Assembly: GCA_964526785.1 (NCBI GenBank)
Contig: CAZGMJ010000048.1
Span: 1-41,202 of the forward strand
Origin: CAZGMJ01 sp964526785
GTDB taxonomy: Bacteria; Planctomycetota; Phycisphaerae; Sedimentisphaerales; Anaerobacaceae
Reading direction: 5' to 3'
Length of the DNA stretch: 41,202 nt
The notes under the pieces were generated by a model, which saw only the letters and a program-made list of their open reading frames with translations, had not been told where the DNA came from and ran no database searches. Positions within the stretch are counted from its first letter, which is position 1, and every line of letters begins with the position of its first letter. Made by a program: the position numbers and the translations under genes. Shown here piece by piece: positions 17,974-24,183 of the stretch.

Positions 17974-18353
17974 ATTGGCTTTGTTTATTCGAAAAGGGGC
18001 CAAGGGGTCGAGGCAGCAAGGCATCAAGGGAAGACCGACGCCCAGGGACGTCGCGGATGGAAGATGGGTAACTATGCGGCGACGCCGACGTTCGTCTATT
18101 TTGCGATTGGGTTTGTTTTTCATATTTGTCCAGCCGAAGGGGAGATCCCTCGACTCGTTCCACTCGCTCGGGACGGCACCCGAGTCGATGTAGAAGGGTG
18201 TCGATTGGCTTTGTTTATTCGAAAAGGGGCCAAGGGGTCGAGGCAGCAAGGCATCAAGGGAAGACCGACGCCCGGGGAGGTTGCGGATGGAAGATGAGTA
18301 ATTGTGTGGGGGTGCGGTGGTTTCTCCATTTTGTATTTGGCTTTGTTTTTTCG
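17974..18353. repeat. Tandemly duplicated 230-base repeat unit with four shared boxes
   Basis: Two copies begin at 17974 and 18204, offset by 230 bases. The first 70 bases of each copy are essentially identical, and a further 35 or so (the GCGGATGGAAGATG part) are close. Each copy opens with ATTGGCTTTGTTTATTCG, and a variant of that box recurs at 18106 and 18335, so four boxes are spaced 132, 98 and 131 bases apart. Between the copies, 18141-18191 contains nested inverted repeats (CTCGGG-ACGGCA-CCCGAG; CGACTCG and CGAGTCG). Open frames on both strands across it are short and mutually inconsistent, so I read it as non-coding interspersed repeat DNA. Confidence 0.8.
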
Positions 18354-18426
18354 AAAACACATTGATGCAGTGAGGGATCGCCGATGGATGTTGGGCCACA
18401 GAGGGCACAGAGGACGCAGAGAACGG

Positions 18427-18545
18427 GTTCGGTTGGCCGGGTGTCGGCGGTGGCAGGCCCTTCTCGATGCACGCCTCTGCAAGAGTCTGCCTTTGCGGCC
18501 ACTGTGGTATTGACATACCACACTTGTGGGCCAGCCTGTGCGGGT
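18427..18545. repeat. Repeat family B, diverged copy 1
   Basis: A diverged copy of the roughly 110-base family described at 18777. It retains the internal TCGATGCACGCCTCTGCA and AGAGTCTGCCTTTGCG parts and the GGTGTCGGCGGTGGCAG equivalent. It is directly preceded by a CACAGAGGGCACAGAGGACG direct-repeat stretch (about 18399-18420). Confidence 0.55.
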
Positions 18546-18688
18546 GTCGGGCGGGCATTGCTGATCCTCCAATAGCTGCGTTGGGCTCCTTAAAGGTAGT
18601 TATATGACTACAATACATATAGACGTTCGCCGGGGGTGAAATGTTCGAGGGAAAATCACAGATTAAAAGTAAAATGCAAAATTGAGGA

Positions 18689-18706
18689 ATCCCGGCAGGC
18701 CGGGAT
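18689..18706. repeat. Small perfect palindrome
   Basis: ATCCCGG-CAGG-CCGGGAT is a seven-base perfect stem with a four-base loop. A decayed relative, also followed by a GGATGGCT-type flank, is found around 19077-19098. It looks like a REP-type extragenic palindrome. Confidence 0.6.
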
Positions 18707-18723
18707 GGCTGTTGGAATGGGGT

Positions 18724-18772
18724 GGACAGGATTGACACAATGAGCAGGATTACAAAAATTAGTATGCGGTGG
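18724..18772. repeat. Repeat family C, copy 1
   Basis: The segment from GGACAGGATTGACACAATGA to TATGCGGTGGGA is matched by 19216-19266 with scattered differences. In both places it directly precedes a family B copy, so C and B probably move or duplicate as one composite unit. Confidence 0.65.
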
Positions 18773-18776
18773 GAGT

Positions 18777-18890
18777 CGGGTCGGCCATGTGTCCGCCATG
18801 GCAGTCTCTTTTCGATGCAAGCATCTCTCAGAGTCTGCCTTTGCGTCCACCGCGTTGCTTCGCACCACGGCTATGGCCTCCCTATACGCA
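18777..18890. repeat. Repeat family B, copy 2
   Basis: About 95 bases, from GTCGGCCATGTGTCCGCC through TGCGTCCACCGC to GCACCACGG, are almost identical to 19500-19597. Only a few substitutions separate the two copies although they lie 720 bases apart. No consistent protein frame is kept among the copies. Confidence 0.8.
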
Positions 18891-18957
18891 TGTTGGGGTG
18901 GCGACTCTGTCGTTACGAGTGATTGGTAGGATAGAGGATGGCTATTAGGGGGACTGG

Positions 18958-18977
18958 ATTCCCGCCTTCGCGGGAAT
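18958..18977. repeat. dRS3-like palindromic repeat
   Basis: The 20-base palindrome ATTCCCGCCTTCGCGGGAAT has an eight-base perfect stem. It fits the ATTCCC-N8-GGGAAT pattern of the dRS3 elements first described in Neisseria; similar elements are scattered through many environmental genomes, where their spurious translation gives 'FPRRRESS' or 'VIPAKAGIQ'. It is a single copy here, among other repeats. Confidence 0.75.
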
Positions 18978-19215
18978 GACAGAGTCAAGTCGCAAGTCGG
19001 GGTCAGAGTTCAGGAGCGTCACATCCGATTACATGGGTAGGATGACGCATCGGTGGAGATATTGCTGGAGGCAGAGGATTCCGGCGGAGCGGGATGGCTT
19101 TTTGAGAATGGACATGGACGGGATATCGGAGGCAGCACGAAACAAGGAGACGAAGAAGAATAGGAAATGAATGATCGAAATGTGCGCGGCCAGGGGCCGC
19201 GATAGGGGTGTTTTT

Positions 19216-19266
19216 TTGACAGGATTGACAAGATGAACAAGATTGCGAAAGTTGGTATGCGGTGGA
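19216..19266. repeat. Repeat family C, copy 2
   Basis: This is the counterpart of 18724-18772 (GACAGGATTGACAAGATGAA and TATGCGGTGGAA). It is preceded by a run of seven or more T and followed at once by family B copy 3. Confidence 0.65.
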
Positions 19267-19269
19267 ATG

Positions 19270-19393
19270 GGTCGGCCATGTGTTGGGCGTGCGCGGTCTC
19301 CGTTTCGACGCAAGCGTCTGCACGGTCCCGCGATCGCCAACACGGTGTTGCTGCGCACCACGGGAAAGGCCGACCCGCCGGGGCGCGTCGATG
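19270..19393. repeat. Repeat family B, diverged copy 3
   Basis: It keeps the GGTCGGCCATGTG start, the TTTCGACGCAAGCGTCTG centre and the TTGCTGCGCACCACGG end of the family. It also shares the downstream GGCCGAC and GGGGCGCGTC flank with copy 4, so the unit is longer than the core. Confidence 0.65.
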
Positions 19394-19499
19394 GCATTAA
19401 CCGTTTCGCAAGTGTGGTAAAGGGTCGGATGTGGACGTGCGGATGCACAGGATAGTCCTGAACAACCGAGGACAAGAGGCGAATGAGAACGACAGGGGC

Positions 19500-19620
19500 G
19501 GTCGGCCATGTGTCCGCCATGGCAGTCTCTTTTCGATGCAAGCATCTCTCAGAGTCTGCCTTTGCGTCCACCGCATTGCTGCGCACCACGGGTTTGGCCG
19601 ACCTGTCGGGGCGCGTCTAT
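19500..19620. repeat. Repeat family B, copy 4
   Basis: Nearly identical to copy 2 over its first 95 bases, with the GGCCGACCTG and GGGGCGCGTC flank of copy 3. It ends about 14 bases before the recognisable transposase remnant, so the transposase was probably truncated within or against this repeat. Confidence 0.75.
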
Positions 19621-19633
19621 AGGTGGCGGCTCG

Positions 19634-20059
19634 GTCGCTATAGTCGATTTACAGGATAATGTCCGCGCCCATGTGCCGAAGCGGTCCATGCACGATACGG
19701 TAGTTGATGATATCCGTGGTATCTTTGATGCTCCGGATCGAGAACGCGCCGAGGCGCGGCTGGAAGCTGTTGTCCGGAAATACGCCGAATCCGCTCCGGA
19801 GTTGGCCTCCTGGATCGAGACCAACATCCCGGAAGGCCTGACGGTGTTGATGTTGCCCAGGACGCATCGCAAGCGGTTGCGGACCAGCAACTGGCTGGAA
19901 AACCTCAATGGGAAAGTCAAGAAGCGTACCGCCGTCGTCGGCCTGTTCCCAGGCGTCGAATCGGTCCTGCGGCTGGTCAGTGCCGTACTGATGGAGACCG
20001 ATGAACGATGGCTTACCGGAAAACGATATTTGAATATGAACGTGCAGGGGAACGACTGA
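19634..20059 (+). pseudogene. 3' remnant of an IS256-family (Mutator-like) transposase
   Basis: About 141 codons that match only the C-terminal third of IS256-type transposases: VDLQDNVRAHVPKR at the left end, then RKRLRTSNWLENLNGKVKKR, which holds the third catalytic acidic residue (Glu of WLENLN), and FPGVESVLRLVSAVLME near the end. The two upstream catalytic Asp residues and the start are missing. The frame continues leftwards into repeat B copy 4 without homology. A full-length IS256 transposase is about 400 residues, so this is a dead fragment. I could not find a paired terminal inverted repeat. Confidence 0.85.
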
Positions 20060-20368
20060 ACCGCTTATGCAAAATGAACGAATTTACAGACAAACTCTTG
20101 GGTAGCCATTCAGTTAGGCCGCAGATAACTGTAACTAAAGATGAGCGTCTTCGTGCTGATAGTGAAACTGAGCTTTATCATATGCTTTCCTGCAGCCACA
20201 TATAGATCAAGCACATTCTGAGCCAGGCTTTGCGGCCTTCAGCCATCTTCTAAACGATATTACTGCCTGCTCTCCAGACGATGAACTGGCAGCAAGTTCC
20301 GCTCGGAACGACTTTGACTTGATTGGACAGAAAGTGCCGCGAAGGCGGAATCGCGGCGGGGCGGAATG
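20060..20368 (+). other. Interval without an intact gene; possible frameshifted coding remnant
   Basis: About 310 bases between the transposase remnant and the Cys-rich gene. One frame is open up to 20205 (… TVTKDERLRADSETELYHML) and another is open from 20172 to 20438 (…HIDQAHSEPGFAAFSHLLND…DDELAASSARNDFDL). Joined by a single frameshift near 20190 they read like one soluble protein fragment. I do not recognise it, and the evidence is composition only. Confidence 0.2.
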
Positions 20369-20842
20369 TCAGGGCAAGTCAGGGAATTCTGCGTATGTGC
20401 AGGATCCGCAGAGGTATCCCTCGCTTCCGTGCGAGTAGCCGCCTTCGCTCAGAATAATTCTCGCGCCGCACCTGGAGCAGTGCGTCGGCTTGAACTTGGG
20501 CGGGTTCCTGAGTTTCTCGAAGTTGTACTCATTCGTCCCGTATTCGACATACATCTCGAGTTCGTGCTCGAAATCGGCCCTGCACCGCTTACACGTTTGC
20601 CAGTCTCCCGAGTGCCCTTCGTTGTAGTGATACCCGCAGAGGGTGTAGCGACTGTGGTTTCGATAGCAACTGTCTCTGGAGTATGAGAACAGCACGTACT
20701 GATCTTCGTCGTCGCATATCCACTGGTCGCAGCACTCGGTCCTGGTAAGTTTGCCCGTCTTTCCGCATAATCCGCACCTTGGCTGCTCGCTGCCGGACAT
20801 CTGACGGGCTGATCTCTTGAGCTGTCTCAGTTTCTTACTCAT
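20369..20842 (-). CDS. Conserved hypothetical Cys-rich, probable zinc-binding protein
   Basis: 157 residues with three groups of Cys pairs that could bind metal: CGLCGKTGKLTRTECCDQWIC near the N-terminus (two CxxC-type pairs), CGYHYNEGH and CKRC in the middle, and THCSRCG with LCGSC at the C-terminus. The N-terminus is basic (MSKKLRQLKRSARQ). There is no signal peptide or membrane segment, so it is cytosolic. From memory, proteins of this layout occur as uncharacterised singletons in many bacteria. No function can be assigned. A weak GAGG lies about 13 bases before the ATG. It sits between the transposase remnant and the nucleotidyltransferase gene. Confidence 0.75.
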   Translation of the reverse strand: MSKKLRQLKRSARQMSGSEQPRCGLCGKTGKLTRTECCDQWICDDEDQYVLFSYSRDSCYRNHSRYTLCGYHYNEGHSGDWQTCKRCRADFEHELEMYVEYGTNEYNFEKLRNPPKFKPTHCSRCGARIILSEGGYSHGSEGYLCGSCTYAEFPDLP

Positions 20843-20959
20843 TGCTATTGCGTCCTCACCAAAGACTCCATATCAGGCTACTGCCGGAGGCGCCACACTC
20901 CTATTGAAGCATACCACAAGGTCTCAGGCAAGTGCTCCCGTGAGAAATCCCGGTCCGAG

Positions 20960-21499
20960 TTAACTTCTCTGCGGGGGGTGGAGTTGTTGTCTCAATTCGT
21001 CGGTGAGGGAGTCCCAGAGTTGGGGGTGGGCTTCGGTGAGGCGGGCGATGTCGCCCAGGTCTTTGATTCGCTTGCTCTGTCTGCGGGTCGAATCGCTCCA
21101 TGCCCTTATCTTACCGATGAGGGTGTCTTCCAGGCACGAGACGCGCAAGAGGATGCCGTGGACGTCGGCGGGGACGGCGCGGCTGGGAAAGTCCTGGTAG
21201 AACTCCTCCGTGCTGAGCTGGATGCTGAGGGTGGAGCTGCCCTTGAAGTTGATAGACCAGTCGAATCTTCCGGCCTTGAAGCCTGCGTCCTCGAGGAGCG
21301 AGACGGTGCGCTCGATGGCGTCGGTGGCGACCACGAAATCGACGTCCCGGGTTACCATCGGTTCGGCCGCCCAGTGGTTCACCGCCACCCCGCCGATGGC
21401 GCACCACGCGATGTCGGCGCGTTCGAGACAGTCAACGAGCTTCATGACGTCATTTGTGCCGCCCGATGTCTGCCAGTCGTAGAATTGTTTCGATGTCAT
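20960..21499 (-). CDS. Nucleotidyltransferase-fold protein (MNT/AbiEii-like)
   Basis: 179 residues. The start at 21499 (MTSKQFYDW) is preceded by GAGAGGAATTT and is preferred over much longer upstream extensions, which are ftsY read in another frame. The motif AIGGVAVNHWAAEPMVTRDV followed by DFVV is the GG...(T)RDVDF signature of minimal nucleotidyltransferases, with the metal-binding Asp pair in DVDF. A second acidic residue may lie in the STLSIQL region. Relatives include AbiEii-type toxins and nucleotidyltransferases of toxin-antitoxin or antibiotic-modifying systems. No antitoxin-like partner is adjacent. It lies 40 bases downstream of ftsY on the same strand and may share its transcript. 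The substrate is unknown. Confidence 0.75.
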   Translation of the reverse strand: MTSKQFYDWQTSGGTNDVMKLVDCLERADIAWCAIGGVAVNHWAAEPMVTRDVDFVVATDAIERTVSLLEDAGFKAGRFDWSINFKGSSTLSIQLSTEEFYQDFPSRAVPADVHGILLRVSCLEDTLIGKIRAWSDSTRRQSKRIKDLGDIARLTEAHPQLWDSLTDELRQQLHPPQRS

Positions 21500-21539
21500 A
21501 AATTCCTCTCTGACACGCGCCCTCGCTGGGCCTGTGGTA

Positions 21540-22463
21540 TTATCCGAAGAGTGCTTCGACGAATTTTTCGGGGTCGAATTCTGCGATATCTTCGGGTTTT
21601 TCGCCGAGGCCGACGAATTTGACGGGGATGTCGAGCTGGTCCTTGATGGCGATGACGATTCCGCCGCGGGCGGTGCCGTCGAGTTTGGCCAGGACGATTC
21701 CGGTGACGTTGATGGCTTCGGTGAACGTTTTGGCCTGTGCGATGGCGTTCTGGCCGGTGGTGGCGTCGAGGACGAGGAGGACTTCGTTCGGCGCTCCGGG
21801 TATTTTCTTGGCGACGACGTCGCGGATCTTGGTGAGCTGCTGCATGAGGTCGCGGGCGGTGTGCAGGCGGCCGGCGGTATCGAGGATGAGCACGTCGGCA
21901 TCGCGGGCGACGGCGGCCTCGCAGGCATCGTACGCCACGGCGGCCGGGTCGCTGCCGGTCTTGTGCTTGACGATCTGGACGCCGATGCGCTCGGACCATA
22001 TGGTGAGTTGTTCGACGGCGGCGGCGCGGAAGGTGTCGCAGGCGGCGACAATGACGTTCTTGCCGTTTCGATCGAGGATGTAGGCGAGTTTGGCGATGCT
22101 GGTGGTCTTGCCGGTGCCGTTGACGCCGGCGACGAGAACGACGGTCGGGCCGCTTTCGGCGTAGCGCAGCTCGCGGTCGCGGTCCGGCCAGTAGCCCTTC
22201 ATGTGCTCCTTGAGGAAGGGGATGATCTGGTCGGTCTGGGAGATTTCCTTGCGGCGATAGGCCTCGCGCAGCTCGGTGATGATCTTGTCGGTGGTTTCGA
22301 CGCCGATGTCGTCGCCGATGAGGGTCTCTTCGAGCTGGTCGAGCAGTTCGTCGTCGATGTTTCTGCCGAGGGTCAGCAGAGACGAGAGCGAGGAGCTGAT
22401 CTTGCTGCGGGTCTTGCCGAGGCGGTCTTTGAGGTATCCGGTTGTCTTGGAAAACAGGCCCAT
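21540..22463 (-). CDS. ftsY: Signal recognition particle receptor FtsY
   Basis: 307 residues: a helical N domain (residues 1-95, MGLFSKTTGYLKDRL onward) and an SRP-type GTPase G domain. The P-loop is AGVNGTGKTTSIAKLA, followed by DTFRAAAVEQL (the insertion-box region), ILDTAGRL (G3), LAKLDGTARGG (G4) and FVGLGEKPEDIAEFDPEKFV at the C-terminus. It docks ribosome-nascent chain-SRP complexes at the membrane and hydrolyses GTP together with Ffh. It lacks the long acidic A domain of the E. coli protein, as in many bacteria. AGGAA precedes the ATG. It is transcribed divergently from dnaA. Confidence 0.95.
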   Translation of the reverse strand: MGLFSKTTGYLKDRLGKTRSKISSSLSSLLTLGRNIDDELLDQLEETLIGDDIGVETTDKIITELREAYRRKEISQTDQIIPFLKEHMKGYWPDRDRELRYAESGPTVVLVAGVNGTGKTTSIAKLAYILDRNGKNVIVAACDTFRAAAVEQLTIWSERIGVQIVKHKTGSDPAAVAYDACEAAVARDADVLILDTAGRLHTARDLMQQLTKIRDVVAKKIPGAPNEVLLVLDATTGQNAIAQAKTFTEAINVTGIVLAKLDGTARGGIVIAIKDQLDIPVKFVGLGEKPEDIAEFDPEKFVEALFG

Positions 22464-22509
22464 TGGCTATTCCTGATTCGGGTCGAAAGTTCGTTCGGTC
22501 GCAGCACGG

Positions 22510-22537
22510 ATGATACGGAAATTCGGCCGCATTGCAA
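22510..22537 (-). promoter_or_regulatory. Candidate ftsY promoter
   Basis: On the minus strand TTGCAA (22532-22537) and TATCAT (22510-22515) are separated by 16 bases, about 45 bases upstream of the ftsY start. Confidence 0.45.
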
Positions 22538-22588
22538 GGATGGTTTTGGGCGCAGCGGGGCGGGCACATGTGAGCCGGGCGAATTGTT

Positions 22589-22617
22589 TTGACAGTTCGG
22601 GCGGCTGCGGCTACACT
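22589..22617 (+). promoter_or_regulatory. Sigma-70-like promoter for dnaA
   Basis: A consensus TTGACA (22589-22594) is followed after 17 bases by TACACT (22612-22617). It gives a leader of about 160 bases before the dnaA ATG. The 321-base ftsY-dnaA gap holds this promoter and the divergent ftsY promoter; I see no DnaA box in it. Confidence 0.55.
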
Positions 22618-22784
22618 CGCGTCGTTGTTTTTCGGGCAGGCGGTTGCCTGCGGGCGGGTGTGCGGTCCGGCTGCGGACGGTGCGGGAGCGGGGATGCGGC
22701 GTGCGGCCCGAGAGAATCGGCACGGCCGGTTCGGTATGACAGACAATTTCCCTTTTGCAGGATGCGTACAGCACTTCGATTGCG

Positions 22785-24116
22785 ATGGAGCAGCACCGCG
22801 TGATTCAGGACATCGACAGCCTTTTTGCCGATATCGTCGATCGGGCGAAATCGCTCGATCCGGCCAATACCCGGTCGTGGTTCGATTCGCTCAGCCCGAT
22901 GCGCTTCGACGGCGGCTCGCTGACGGTCGGCTGCGCGGACCAGTCGATGGTGGAGTTTCTGAGCGACAACTGCAAGAGCAGCTTTACGCGGGCGGCCCAG
23001 CAGATTACGGGTTATCTGGTGAGCGTCGAGTTCAAGGTGGATTCGAAGAACCACGCGGCCCGGCCGACGCTGCCGACGCGGACGGGGCCGAAGCTGCACC
23101 CGGATTATACGTTCGAGAATTTCGTCGTGGGGCCGAGCAATCGGCTGGCGCACGCCAGTTGCGTGGCGATCGCGCATTCGCCGGGCGATACGTACAATCC
23201 GCTGTTTATCTACGGCAACTCCGGCCTGGGCAAGACGCACCTGCTGCACGCGGTGTGTTTCGAGACGCAGCGGATATTCGATGAGGCGGTGATTCAGTTT
23301 CTCAGTTGCGAGGATTTCGTGAATCGGTTTATTCGGGCGATTGAGGAGGGGAATCTGCCGGGCTTTCAGAGCCAGTTTCGGACGGTGGATATGCTGGTGA
23401 TCGACGACGTTCAGTTTCTGCGGGAGCGGGAGCACAGCCAGGAGGAGTTCTTTCATACGTTCAACGCGCTCTATAACAGCGGCAAGCAGATCGTGCTTTC
23501 GGCCGACAGCGCGCCATCGAAGATTCCATCGCTCGAAGAGCGGCTGATCAGCCGGTTCAACTGGGGGCTGGTGACGCGGGTCGATCCGCCCAGCTACGAG
23601 ACGCGGGTGGCGATCGTGCAGAAGAAGGCGAGGCTGCGGGGGCTGGAGGTGTCGGAGGATATCGCCGAGTACATCGCGCAGAAGGTGCAGGCGAACATTC
23701 GCGAGCTGGAGGGGGCGCTGACGACCATCCATGCGGTCGCGGCCACGACGGACAACGCAATCACGCTCGAGCTGGTGCAGACGGCGCTGGACGAGCAGAT
23801 CAAACCTTCGGTGCGGCGGATCAGCATCACGGATATCATTCAGGTGGTGACGGGGCACTTCGACGTGCGGCTGGCGGATTTGCAGAGCAAGAAGCGGAGC
23901 CAGAGCATCACCGAGCCGCGGCAGATATGCATGTATCTTGCGCGGGAGCTGACCAGCCACAGCCTGGAGGAGATCGGCGGGCATCTGGGCGGGCGCGATC
24001 ATACGACGGTCATGCACGCATGCGGGAAGATCGGCCGGGCGGTGGAAGAGAATCCGCGGATGCAGGCCGTCATCGAGGAACTGACGCGGCAGATTACCAA
24101 AGCGGCCGTTTCCTGA
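22785..24116 (+). CDS. dnaA: Chromosomal replication initiator DnaA
   Basis: 443 residues from the ATG at 22785; an in-frame TTG at 22755 is an alternative, and neither has a clear ribosome site. Domain I (about 1-85) is followed by a very short linker, then the AAA+ domain with Walker A YGNSGLGKTHLL, Walker B MLVIDDVQFL and LEERLISRFNWGL. The C-terminal helix-turn-helix domain ends with the DnaA signature LGGRDHTTVMHACGKIG. It binds DnaA boxes at the origin and opens DNA. It is next to ftsY rather than dnaN, recF or gyrB. No cluster of DnaA boxes was found nearby, so the origin may lie elsewhere. Confidence 0.93.
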   Translation: MEQHRVIQDIDSLFADIVDRAKSLDPANTRSWFDSLSPMRFDGGSLTVGCADQSMVEFLSDNCKSSFTRAAQQITGYLVSVEFKVDSKNHAARPTLPTRTGPKLHPDYTFENFVVGPSNRLAHASCVAIAHSPGDTYNPLFIYGNSGLGKTHLLHAVCFETQRIFDEAVIQFLSCEDFVNRFIRAIEEGNLPGFQSQFRTVDMLVIDDVQFLREREHSQEEFFHTFNALYNSGKQIVLSADSAPSKIPSLEERLISRFNWGLVTRVDPPSYETRVAIVQKKARLRGLEVSEDIAEYIAQKVQANIRELEGALTTIHAVAATTDNAITLELVQTALDEQIKPSVRRISITDIIQVVTGHFDVRLADLQSKKRSQSITEPRQICMYLARELTSHSLEEIGGHLGGRDHTTVMHACGKIGRAVEENPRMQAVIEELTRQITKAAVS

Positions 24117-24183
24117 CGCCTGCGCAGGTGTGCGGCGAGAGCGAGAATCCGTGCCCGGCGGCTATGTGCGTTTGCGGCGACTG

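Noticed and set aside
17974..18353. CRISPR array or integron attC array
   Set aside because: The spacings of 132/98/131 bases with long shared sequence do not fit short CRISPR repeats with unique spacers, and no attC-type core sites or integrase are present.
18656..19589. Short open frames in the repeat region that share an RSNAVDAKADSERCLH-like string
   Set aside because: The similarity comes from nucleotide repeat family B; frames are not preserved between copies and there are no ribosome sites.
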